Assembly (NCBI GenBank): GCA_964535025.1 | Contig: CAZHRW010000012.1 | Coordinates: 1 to 13,090 of the forward strand | Reading direction: 5' to 3' | Length of the DNA stretch: 13,090 bases | Origin: JAAYZK01 sp964535025 | Lineage (GTDB): Bacteria; Planctomycetota; Phycisphaerae; SM23-33; FEN-1343 | In this document: in pieces, positions 1-5,432 of the stretch | How the letters are laid out: every line of letters starts with the position of its first letter | Position numbering within the stretch: the first letter of the stretch is position 1 | Position numbers and translations under genes: made by a program | The notes under the pieces: model-generated | Database searches by the model: none | What the model was told of the DNA's origin: nothing | The model's input: the letters and a program-made list of their open reading frames with translations, nothing else

Positions 1-18
1 CGCCAGGCGCCGGTCCTG

Positions 19-996
19 TCACCGCACGCGCCCGAAGCTCTCTATGACCACCGCGAGCTCGCCGAGGTCGACGTCGCCGTCCCAGTCGGCATCGCCTACA
101 TCGGGCATGGCGTCGGTCGAGCCGAAATGCCGCTTGAGGATGGCGAAGTCGTCGAGGTCCGTGTCGCCGTCGTGGTCGAAGTCGACAGGCCCTTGCTTGA
201 GGGTCTGCCGGATCAGCAGGGCCCGGACGGGCCCGCCGAGGGGGGTGTCGAGGCAGCGGCTGTCGCCGACGGACGGGTAGATGTCCTGGGTGAGGATCGT
301 GTCGTCGCCGGTGTGTCCGATCCACAGCTCGCGGGTGGCGTCCCAGTCCCCTGTCGCCCCGGCGACCGCCGGCGTGCCGCACAGGGGCAGGTAGATGGAC
401 CTGAAGCACGCCAGCGAGGCGATCGTCGCGCCGGCGGGGAGGGCGACGGTGCACTGGTCGATCACAGAGCCGTCGCTGTCGACCTTCACGACCAGCCCCG
501 TCAGGCGGTCGGCGACCCAGGCGCCGTCCGGCCCCTCGGCGGTCAGGCCCGCCACGCCGTTGGGCACGGGCGCCCGCCGCCAGCCGAGGTAGGCGCCGCC
601 CGGTGTGAACCGATCGATGAGGTTGCTCCCGTCGTCGGCGGCGATCCACACCTCGTCGCCCACCTGCGAAAGGCCGAGAATCGGCGATCCCGCCGCGTGG
701 TCCCAGTGGCGCAGGAAGGTGCGATCGTAGTCGTAAACCGCCACCCGCCCGTTCGCCCCGGCGATCCAGGCGGTCTCGTCGATATCGGCCATGGCCGTGA
801 TGGCCCCGACGCCCGGATCGAGCGTCTCGCCGGTAAACAGCAGGCCGGAGCTCACGGCGAACGCCACCGAAATGACACCGTCGGCGCCGGCAACCCAGAT
901 ATCCTCCTCGACATACCAGTTCCCGCACGCCGTCGCGGCCGATGTGACCGCCAGAACAACCACCAGACCCACCAGACCACGTTGGTGTCCACACAT
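19..996 (-). CDS. Secreted beta-propeller-like protein with C-terminal dockerin-like EF-hand pair
   Basis: The predicted product has 325 residues. It opens with a hydrophobic export signal (about residues 8-24) ending ATAC at Cys24, a weak lipobox, so it may be a lipoprotein or simply secreted. The middle shows five spaced segments of the type DIWVAGADG, ETAWIAGANG, DEVWIAADDG, GAWVADRLTG and ELWIGHTGD (about residues 32-231), typical of blades in NHL- or Vgb-like propellers. The C-terminus has two calcium-binding loops, DFDHDGDTDLDD (272-283) and DADWDGDVDLGE (302-313), each followed by a helix ending FG, as in dockerin type I-like domains common in planctomycete secreted proteins. The frame stays open upstream to 1293, but I chose ATG 996. 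It has a GGGAG ribosome site about 9 bases upstream, it begins at the signal peptide, and a strong promoter lies at 1049-1077. The longer frame runs through repeat DNA. The specific ligand or partner is unknown. Confidence 0.82.
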   Translation of the reverse strand: MCGHQRGLVGLVVVLAVTSAATACGNWYVEEDIWVAGADGVISVAFAVSSGLLFTGETLDPGVGAITAMADIDETAWIAGANGRVAVYDYDRTFLRHWDHAAGSPILGLSQVGDEVWIAADDGSNLIDRFTPGGAYLGWRRAPVPNGVAGLTAEGPDGAWVADRLTGLVVKVDSDGSVIDQCTVALPAGATIASLACFRSIYLPLCGTPAVAGATGDWDATRELWIGHTGDDTILTQDIYPSVGDSRCLDTPLGGPVRALLIRQTLKQGPVDFDHDGDTDLDDFAILKRHFGSTDAMPDVGDADWDGDVDLGELAVVIESFGRVR

Positions 997-1048
997 GTCC
1001 CTTGCTCCCTTTTTCGGGTTGAATGGCGCGTAAACAACTCGCGGTAGG

Positions 1049-1077
1049 ACTATACTACGGTATTCAATCGCCGTCAA
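1049..1077 (-). promoter_or_regulatory. Sigma70-like promoter of the dockerin-like gene
   Basis: Reading the minus strand, TTGACG (1077-1072) and TATAGT (1054-1049) are separated by exactly 17 bases. Transcription would start near 1042 and give a leader of roughly 45 bases to ATG 996, which supports that start over the longer open frame. Called by eye against the sigma70 consensus. Confidence 0.65.
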
Positions 1078-1144
1078 GGCCCAATTCGGGTTCTCATCCC
1101 GTTTTCGTGGTTGCTTTGTCGCCGCGCAAACAGCCACGGCCAGG

Positions 1145-1260
1145 AGAGCCACAAAGAACACAAAGGACGGCAACGGCTTGTGCCCTCTGTGGCCTCTGTG
1201 GCCTGGCTTTGTTGTTGCCGTCCTTTCTGTTCTGGCTTTGTGTCCTTTGTGGCTGGCTCT
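1145..1260. repeat. Dispersed repeat of CACAAAG/CTCTGTGG type with inverted arms
   Basis: The arms 1156-1174 and 1214-1232 are inverted repeats matching at 18 of 19 positions, with a 39-base loop. Outer arms near 1145-1160 and 1238-1260 also pair with gaps (AGAGCC and ACAAAG blocks). The loop holds tandem 9-bp units CTCTGTGGC at 1185-1193 and 1194-1202 and a degenerate third copy. A related but diverged block lies at about 3710-3930. Short elements of this composition recur in intergenic DNA of several GC-rich bacteria; I infer a non-coding dispersed element. It sits between two divergent promoters, so a transcript crossing it would form a long hairpin. Confidence 0.65.
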
Positions 1261-1298
1261 GCCGTAGCCACGGAAATGGGAGGAGATCGCCAATGCCG

Positions 1299-1327
1299 TT
1301 GGCTTCGGCCGTGCCGTGTGCTAGGGT
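1299..1327 (+). promoter_or_regulatory. Possible promoter of the UroD-family gene
   Basis: TTGGCT (1299-1304) and TAGGGT (1322-1327) are 17 bases apart and point toward the GTG start at 1378, leaving a leader of about 45 bases. Both hexamers are only partial matches to the sigma70 consensus, so this is tentative. Confidence 0.35.
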
Positions 1328-1377
1328 GGCGCATCGGCAAAGCCGCGTGCGCAACCCGATTCACCGGAGGTCCTCCC

Positions 1378-2400
1378 GTGGGTGATCAACTGACCGGACG
1401 CGAACGCATCCGACGCATCTTCGCCGGCGAGGAGGCCGACCGCGTCGGCTTCTGGATGGGCCAGCCCCACAAGGACGCCTGGCCGCGCCTCATGGCGGCG
1501 TTCGGCACCGATGACCGGGAAGCGGTGCGCGCCGCGATCGGCGACGACTACCGCTGGGTGTGCCACCAGGGCACCTGTTACCGCCACCCCGACGGGCTGG
1601 CGATGTTCATCAACCCCCGCCGCAGCGACGACCTCAGCGCCCCCGGCGTCTTCGCCGACTGCACCGACCCCGCCGAGGTCCATGCCCACACCTGGCCCGA
1701 CGCGGCCTACCTCGACTTCACCGACTGGATCGCCGACCTGCGCCGCTCCGGCGACCGCTACCGCGCCGGCGGGATGTGGTGCCCGTTCTTCCACCAGGTC
1801 GCCGACTACTTCGGGATGGAGAACTACTTCATCAAGATGTACACCCACGGCGACGTCGTCCACGCCGTCACGAAGCACTTGGTCGACTTCTACCTCGTCG
1901 CCAATGAAAAACTTTTCACCGAAGCCGGCGACGAGATCGACGGGTTCTTCTTCGGCAACGATTTCGGCAGCCAGGCCGACATGCTGATCGGCCCGGCCCA
2001 GTTCGCCGAGTTCGTCGCCCCGTACTTCAGGCAGCTCACCGACCACGCCCACGCGCACGGCCTGCAGGTGATCCTCCACTCGTGCGGGTCGATCCACCGG
2101 ATCATCCCCGACCTGCTGGCCATGGGCGTCGAGGCCCTGCACCCCCTCCAGGCCCGCGCCGCCCACATGGACGCCGAGACACTCGCACGCGACTTCGGCG
2201 GCCGCGTCGCCTTCGTCGGCGGCATCGACACCCAGTGGCTCCTGCCCCGCGGCACGGCCGACGAGGTCCGCGCCGAGGTCCGCCGCGTTCGACGCCTGCT
2301 CGGCCCGCGCCTCGTCGTCAGCCCCAGCCACGAGGCCCTCCTGCCGGATGTCCCGCCCGAAAACGTCAAGGCCATGGCCGAAGCGGCGAGAGAAGACTGA
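1378..2400 (+). CDS. Uroporphyrinogen decarboxylase-family protein (not HemE)
   Basis: The 340-residue product has the UroD/MtaA-like TIM-barrel pattern: N-terminal TGRERIRRIFAGEEADRV, then GNDFGSQ (193-199), HSCGSIH (234-240), MGVEALHPLQ (249-258), GGIDTQ (281-286) and a closing PPENVKAM (326-333). It lacks the N-terminal arginine-rich PVWxMRQAGRY signature of true HemE, so heme synthesis is unlikely. It also lacks the full zinc-binding set of corrinoid methyltransferases such as MtaA, having HSC but no clear later cysteine. The family includes corrinoid-linked methyl transfer enzymes and many proteins of unknown role; the substrate cannot be read from sequence. GTG 1378 is chosen because GGAGG lies at 1366-1370 with a 7-base spacer. 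The frame is open upstream to 1111 but there translates repeat DNA. A barrel-protein gene follows 70 bases downstream on the same strand. Confidence 0.88.
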   Translation: MGDQLTGRERIRRIFAGEEADRVGFWMGQPHKDAWPRLMAAFGTDDREAVRAAIGDDYRWVCHQGTCYRHPDGLAMFINPRRSDDLSAPGVFADCTDPAEVHAHTWPDAAYLDFTDWIADLRRSGDRYRAGGMWCPFFHQVADYFGMENYFIKMYTHGDVVHAVTKHLVDFYLVANEKLFTEAGDEIDGFFFGNDFGSQADMLIGPAQFAEFVAPYFRQLTDHAHAHGLQVILHSCGSIHRIIPDLLAMGVEALHPLQARAAHMDAETLARDFGGRVAFVGGIDTQWLLPRGTADEVRAEVRRVRRLLGPRLVVSPSHEALLPDVPPENVKAMAEAARED

Positions 2401-2470
2401 CCGGCGCGCCTATCATTGTCCAGACGCCCGGTGGGGGGGATTGCCCCTGCAGGCGGGGAAGGGGGCCGTC

Positions 2471-3136
2471 ATGGTGCGCTGGAGGAACGTCGTCGGGCCG
2501 CTCGTGCTGGCAATCACGCTTCCCGCGGCCGCAGCCGCCCAGGTGGTTGATGCCGGCGCCCGGGCCGACCTGGGCCGAATCCTCGTGCCCGGCAAGGCTT
2601 ACATCACGCTCACCGGCGGCGGGGCGTTCGTGGACGACCTGGACGAGCGGCCGTCCGGCGTGAACCTGTCGGCCCGCTTCCAGCCGGGGTGGCTGGCGTC
2701 GCTGGCCGCGGGCACCTGCGTGGGCGAATCGGCCGTCCGCGCCGAGATCGAGGGCGGATACCTCGCCGCCCGGATCGACGAGCTCGACATGCCCGGCTTC
2801 ACCGTCCTTGACGTCACCGGCGACATCTGCGGCGCCATCGTCATGCTCAACGGCTACTACGACGTTCCCCTCACCGACGTGCTCGACGCCTACGTCGGCG
2901 GCGGGGTCGGCCTGGCCTACGTGGACGTCGACGTCGACGGCGACATCGTCGGCGCCGGCACCGTCGCCGCCGACGACGACAGCCGCGGCGAGTACGCCTG
3001 GCAGCTCAAAGCCGGCCTGGCCGTCCGGCTCAACGAGGCGGTCGACCTCACCGTCGGCTACCGCCTGCTCGACATCGACCTCGCCGAGGACACCCACGTC
3101 CACATCGCCGAACTCGGCCTGCGGTACCGTTTCTAG
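2471..3136 (+). CDS. Small outer-membrane beta-barrel protein
   Basis: The product has 221 residues. It starts with a classic Sec signal peptide (about residues 1-23, basic MVRWRN, hydrophobic core, PAAAAA before the cut). The mature part has alternating polar and hydrophobic segments broken by glycines: AYITLTGGGAF, LDAYVGGGVGLAYVDVDVDG, WQLKAGLAVRLNEAVDLTVGYRLLDID and a last strand HIAELGLRYRF. It ends in phenylalanine, the usual C-terminal signal of outer-membrane barrels. Size and pattern fit the OmpW/opacity-like eight-stranded barrel group. It is rich in aspartate (DVDVDGDIVG), perhaps in an extracellular loop. ATG 2471 is preceded by a purine-rich GGGGAAGGGGG ribosome site; the open frame begins at 2348 but overlaps the upstream gene. 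It may be co-transcribed with that gene, since I see no good promoter in the 70-base gap. Its function is unknown. Confidence 0.82.
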   Translation: MVRWRNVVGPLVLAITLPAAAAAQVVDAGARADLGRILVPGKAYITLTGGGAFVDDLDERPSGVNLSARFQPGWLASLAAGTCVGESAVRAEIEGGYLAARIDELDMPGFTVLDVTGDICGAIVMLNGYYDVPLTDVLDAYVGGGVGLAYVDVDVDGDIVGAGTVAADDDSRGEYAWQLKAGLAVRLNEAVDLTVGYRLLDIDLAEDTHVHIAELGLRYRF

Positions 3137-3159
3137 CCCCTCGCCCCCCCCGCGTAGGC

Positions 3160-3417
3160 CGGCCAACGCGTTGCCCACGCGACGGGATGCCGGTCCATGA
3201 CGGCGTGACGGCGAGCGGCCGCGCGTGCGTACCGTCCCCAGCGCGCGTAGCGTGGGCAACTCGTTGCCCACGCGAGCGGATGCCGGTTGACGACGACGTC
3301 GGACGCGCGCGGCGGCGCGTGCGTTCCGTCGCCATCGCCCGTTGCCCACGCGAGCGGCGGCGCGTGCGTTCCGCCGCCATCGCGTGGGCAGCCTCGCCTT
3401 CGGCTCGGCTGCGCCAC
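3160..3417. repeat. Cluster of GCGTGGGCA/TGCCCACGC palindromic repeats
   Basis: GTTGCCCACGCG recurs at 3170-3181, 3263-3274 and 3341-3352, and related GCGTGCGTTCCG blocks occur near 3318 and 3362 with a diverged copy near 3225. Three hairpins are visible. Arms 3250-3260 and 3263-3273 are an 11-bp perfect inverted repeat with a 2-base spacer. Arms 3343-3352 and 3381-3390 pair 10/10, enclosing a second 7-bp stem (3354-3360 with 3371-3377). A third hairpin at 3384-3417 has GTGGGCAGCC against GGCTGCGCCAC with one bulge and a GCCTTCGGC tip. The last two share bases and cannot form together. This resembles REP-type extragenic palindromes; no transposase is present. Confidence 0.7.
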
Positions 3418-3469
3418 CCTACGTCAGGACGCGGGCGGGGCCCGTAAGCCCACGACGACGTCGACCGGT

Positions 3470-3633
3470 TTAGGGACGGCAGAGGTCAGCGGGGGGCGGG
3501 GGGCGAACCGCACCCGGCAGTCCCGAAGGGACGGCAGAGTTTAGCCGGGGGCGCCAGCCCCCGGAATGCGCGCCTCCTATGGGAGTAGCCCCGAAGGGGC
3601 GACAGAATACCACCGGGGGCGCCAGCCCCCCGG
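3470..3633. repeat. Dispersed repeat units with CCCGAAGGG and GGGGGCGCCAGCCCCC
   Basis: Two clear units of about 46 bases are present. Unit 3519-3564 begins AGTCCCGAAGGGACGGCAGA and unit 3587-3633 begins AGCCCCGAAGGGGCGACAGA; each ends in CCGGGGGCGCCAGCCCCC. A degenerate third copy (TTTAGGGACGGCAGAG and then G-rich sequence) lies at about 3470-3506. Within each unit the first hairpin arm changes in a compensated way (TCCC/GGGA against CCCC/GGGG), which suggests the fold is conserved. The units look like extragenic palindromic repeats. Confidence 0.72.
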
Positions 3634-3709
3634 CGGCCGCGCCAGGATGCGCGCCCCGCGCGCGGCGGCGCCGTGCCGCGCCGAGCAGGCCGCGATCAGC
3701 AGGGCGACC

Positions 3710-3930
3710 TTTGTGATCTCTGTGTCGTCTATGGCTCTCCCGGGCGTCGCTCTGTGAGGCGCCCGAGCCACCACGGAAACGGAAGATGACGCCTTGTGCT
3801 GTTAGGAGTTTCTCTGTGAGTCCTCCGTGACCGCCGTGGCCTGTCTGTTGTCGTTGCTGTCCTTGCCGTTGTTATCTTTGTGTTCTTCCGCCTTCGCCTG
3901 ACGGCTATGGCGTGACAAGTTGTGGCTCTC
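3710..3930. repeat. Second diverged copy of the CACAAAG/CTCTGTGG repeat
   Basis: The stretch contains CCTTTGTGATCTCTGTGTCG, later TCTCTGTGAGTCCTCCGTG and TATCTTTGTGTTCTTCCGCC, and an AGCCACCACGGAAACGGAAG segment that parallels AGCCACGGAAATGGGAGGAG beside the copy at 1145-1260. A hairpin CGGGCG/CGCCCG sits at 3741-3765. The match is by eye and diverged, so the borders are approximate. Confidence 0.45.
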
Positions 3931-4066
3931 TCTGTCGTCGCCGGCGATCTGGGACGAGATCCGCAAAAAAGGGTTCCGCCCCGCCGCGGCGGGCTTGACA
4001 ACGCCCCGCGGCGGGCGTCGGGGCCGATGGGCGATTCGAAGGGTCGGTGTCTGGGAGGTACAGATC

Positions 4067-4429
4067 ATGCAACGGACCTGTCTGCTCGTCGCGGCGGCGC
4101 TGCTGCTGGGCGGCTGGGCGACCGACGTGGCCAATCGCTACTACGCCGACGAGCGCTAGCCGCCCCGCAAGGCCGGGGACGTCGAGGTGCTCTCGGCGCC
4201 GCCCGACCGGCCGTACGAGGTGATCGCCGATTTCCAGTGCCGCAACGAGGGCCCGTGGTCGATCCGCCGCAAGGCCGCCCACATCGGCGCCCATGCGGTG
4301 ATCGTCACCAAGCTCGGCGGGACCTACGGCGACAGCGAGGACTGGGCCGCCGAGGAAAGCTGGTGGACCCAGCGCGATTACACCCGCATCACGGGGACCG
4401 CGATCCGCTACACCGACGTGGAGGAGTGA
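4067..4429 (+). pseudogene. Small lipoprotein-like gene interrupted by an in-frame TAG
   Basis: ATG 4067 has GGGAGG at 4053-4058, 8 bases upstream. It opens a short product of 30 residues with a lipoprotein-type signal, MQRTCLLVAAALLLGGWATD, that stops at TAG 4157-4159. The same frame then continues uninterrupted for 89 codons to TGA 4427-4429 (DVEVLSAPPDRPYEVIADFQ and on to ITGTAIRYTD). With the stop ignored it aligns with the next gene: PADIEVL against AGDVEVL, GADAVV against GAHAVI, and TGAAVRYTD against TGTAIRYTD. The lipobox position that should be Cys is Trp (TGG 4115-4117; TGC would restore LGGC). Two lesions favour decay, though an assembly error or stop suppression is possible. The gene ends 4 bases before the next ATG, so the pair was probably an operon. 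The function is unknown; small periplasmic lipoproteins with an LGADAVV-type core (RcsF/DUF4156/YbjQ-like) are the nearest resemblance I can name. Confidence 0.7.
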
Positions 4430-4433
4430 TCCG

Positions 4434-4767
4434 ATGAAGCCGACGATCCTGATCCTGGCGGCCGCGGTGCTTCTGGCCGGGTGCGGCATGCAGGTGGATG
4501 TGACCAAGACGGGCAAGGGCTACCAGGCGCCCACGCGGCCGGCGGATATCGAGGTGCTCATGCTCGAACCCCGTCCGGCCGTTCGCCGAGCTGGGCACCG
4601 TGACCGTCATGCGGTGCGAGCCGACCGAGGTCGCCCGCATGCACAACGCCCTCCGCGCCAAGGCCGCCCCCCTCGGCGCCGACGCCGTCGTCCTCATCAA
4701 CAGCGGCATCGACGAGAACGGCAAACTCTGGGCCACCGGCGCCGCCGTCCGCTACACCGACGACTAG
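4434..4767 (+). pseudogene. Small lipoprotein gene with a one-base frameshift
   Basis: ATG 4434 has GGAGG at 4420-4424 and starts a textbook lipoprotein signal, MKPTILILAAAVLLAGCGMQ, with lipobox LAGC. The frame is sensible through PADIEVLMLEP and then turns into Arg/His-rich nonsense that runs to 4907. Removing one C from the run of four at 4569-4572 restores EPVRPFAELGTVTVMRCEP, then GADAVVLINSGIDENGKLWA and TGAAVRYTDD, ending at TAG 4765-4767, a product of 110 residues. The restored C-terminus matches the upstream gene, which supports the correction. The cause may be a real mutation, homopolymer sequencing error, or slippage on the C run. The family is as for the upstream gene, a short envelope lipoprotein of unknown function. 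Confidence 0.72.
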
Positions 4768-4879
4768 CGCCCCGCCGGATGACCGGGCGCCGCGCCCACG
4801 GCCGCGCCGCCGGGCGACACCCGCCGCCGGCCGCCCCGCGGCCGGGAGCGCGCGAGGCGGACCCGCCCGCCGCCTGGCG

Positions 4880-4888
4880 TGCTATAAT
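4880..4888 (+). promoter_or_regulatory. Extended -10 promoter at the start of the 21-bp array
   Basis: TGCTATAAT (4880-4888) matches the extended -10 form TGnTATAAT exactly; there is no recognisable -35 at the right distance, which extended -10 promoters can tolerate. Transcription would start near 4895, inside the first repeat unit and about ten bases before GTG 4904, so any message would be nearly leaderless. Confidence 0.45.
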
Positions 4889-5176
4889 AGCGCTATCAAC
4901 AAAGTGAATCCCCGCTTGAAGAAAATGACGCGTTCGCGCTATAAAGTGAAGGCGCCTTTGAATAATCATGCACTCCGGCTCAATAAAATAGCGCTTCGGC
5001 GAAACAATCTGTTTTCGCCCTCGGAGCCCTCCGAAATGCCTGATCACAAAGTTGATCGAAACCTCAACAATATGACGTTTCAGATCAATAAAGTTGCAGG
5101 CCGTCTCAATAAAATGGCCGGAGCGCCCAACAAAGTGAAGCCGTCGCCTGACAATCTAATTCCTGCATCACGATAC
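4883..5176 (+). repeat. Array of about fourteen 21-bp units in strict register
   Basis: Units start every 21 bases from 4883 to 5156 with no insertion or deletion. The conserved core is TCAAYAAARTG; well-preserved cores appear at unit ends near 4903, 4924, 4987, 5092, 5113 and 5134, while the unit from 5009 is badly eroded yet keeps the spacing. The intervening bases vary freely. 21 bp is two turns of B-DNA, so A-rich tracts fall on one helical face. In frame +2 each unit is also seven codons, with consensus [MV]xxR[LI]NK. It is not CRISPR-like, because the units abut and have no constant-length unique spacers. The composition is distinctly more AT-rich than its surroundings. Confidence 0.8.
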
Positions 5177-5284
5177 CGGAATGGGCGGGCCGCGGGATGC
5201 GGATCTGGTAAACTGGGTAAAATACCGGAGAATTCGGGTTTTATGCCGGATGCAAGGTGCGGCATCTATCTGGGGACAGTATAG
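4904..5284 (+). CDS. Possible heptad-repeat ORF over the 21-bp array
   Basis: GTG 4904 opens a 126-codon frame. Its first 13 heptads follow the repeat: MNPRLKK, MTRSRYK, VKAPLNN, HALRLNK, IALRRNN, and later VDRNLNN, MTFQINK, VAGRLNK, MAGAPNK, VKPSPDN. Leu/Ile and Met/Val recur 4 and 3 residues apart, the spacing of coiled-coil a and d positions, but prolines in several units would break a helix. There is no ribosome site; a leaderless start from the promoter at 4880-4888 is possible. The last third leaves the repeat and runs through the 24-bp direct repeat, which argues against a real protein. The frame being open may simply follow from a stop-free 21-bp unit. I consider coding possible but not favoured. 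Confidence 0.22.
   Translation: MNPRLKKMTRSRYKVKAPLNNHALRLNKIALRRNNLFSPSEPSEMPDHKVDRNLNNMTFQINKVAGRLNKMAGAPNKVKPSPDNLIPASRYRNGRAAGCGSGKLGKIPENSGFMPDARCGIYLGTV
5226..5249. repeat. 24-bp direct repeat, copy 1
   Basis: The copy starts CGGAGAATTCGGGTTTTATG and ends CCGG. It matches 5409-5432 at 23 of 24 positions (T/C at the ninth base); the copies are 183 bases apart in the same orientation. The surrounding bases are not obviously repeated. Confidence 0.75.
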
Positions 5285-5408
5285 GCCAAAAACCGCATTC
5301 GCGGGAGGAGTATTCGCAAACACGGACGTTTTTCCGTTAACATGGGCAAGCCAGGGGGTCTGGGCGGTTTGGAAGGCGTGAAATCGCGCTCGGGTTTTTG
5401 GGAGAATT

Positions 5409-5432
5409 CGGAGAATCCGGGTTTTATGCCGG
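5409..5432. repeat. 24-bp direct repeat, copy 2
   Basis: This copy reads CGGAGAATCCGGGTTTTATG and then CCGG, one mismatch from 5226-5249. It is directly preceded by GGGAGAATT, so the GGAGAATYC part is itself doubled in tandem here (5401-5418). Confidence 0.75.

Larger units (their letters stand above)
997..1377. other. Divergent intergenic region with dispersed repeat
   Basis: This 381-base stretch separates the divergent dockerin-like and UroD-family genes. It contains a promoter for each side (1049-1077 minus, 1299-1327 plus) and, between them, a repeat element with a large imperfect inverted repeat (about 1145-1260). Short open frames across it are rich in His, Lys and Cys-Gly-Leu patterns that simply translate the repeat. 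I see no supported gene here. Confidence 0.75.
3137..4066. other. Gene-free block of palindromic and dispersed repeats
   Basis: About 930 bases without a credible gene. From left to right it holds GCGTGGGCA/TGCCCACGC palindromes (3160-3417), repeat units with GGGGGCGCCAGCCCCC cores (3470-3633), a diverged CTCTGTG/CTTTGTG repeat (about 3710-3930), and two GC-rich hairpins just before the lipoprotein pair: a perfect 14-bp palindrome at 3980-3993, and ACGCCC 4001-4006 with GGGCGT 4013-4018. Open frames across it are low-complexity Arg/Pro/Ala translations of the repeats. Confidence 0.75.

Noticed and set aside
997..1293. N-terminal extension of the dockerin-like gene
   Set aside because: The extra 99 residues translate the dispersed repeat, and a good promoter and ribosome site point to ATG 996.
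1321..2331. A 336-codon minus-strand frame opposite the UroD-family gene
   Set aside because: Val/Gly/Asp-rich shadow with no domain pattern, while the plus strand has clear family motifs and a good ribosome site.
3048..3447. Several Arg-rich frames over the palindromic repeats
   Set aside because: They translate the GCGTGGGCA repeat family in several frames and have no ribosome sites or domain features.
3995..4000. TTGACA as a -35 for the lipoprotein pair
   Set aside because: A perfect hexamer, but no -10-like sequence 16-18 bases downstream; it lies between two GC-rich hairpins and may be chance.
4573..4907. Continuation of the second lipoprotein gene in its original frame
   Set aside because: After the C run the product becomes Arg/His-rich nonsense; the shifted frame gives paralog-like sequence ending at 4767.
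4883..5176. CRISPR array
   Set aside because: Units are 21 bp with a core of about 11 bases and no unique spacers of about 30 bases; no cas genes are present.
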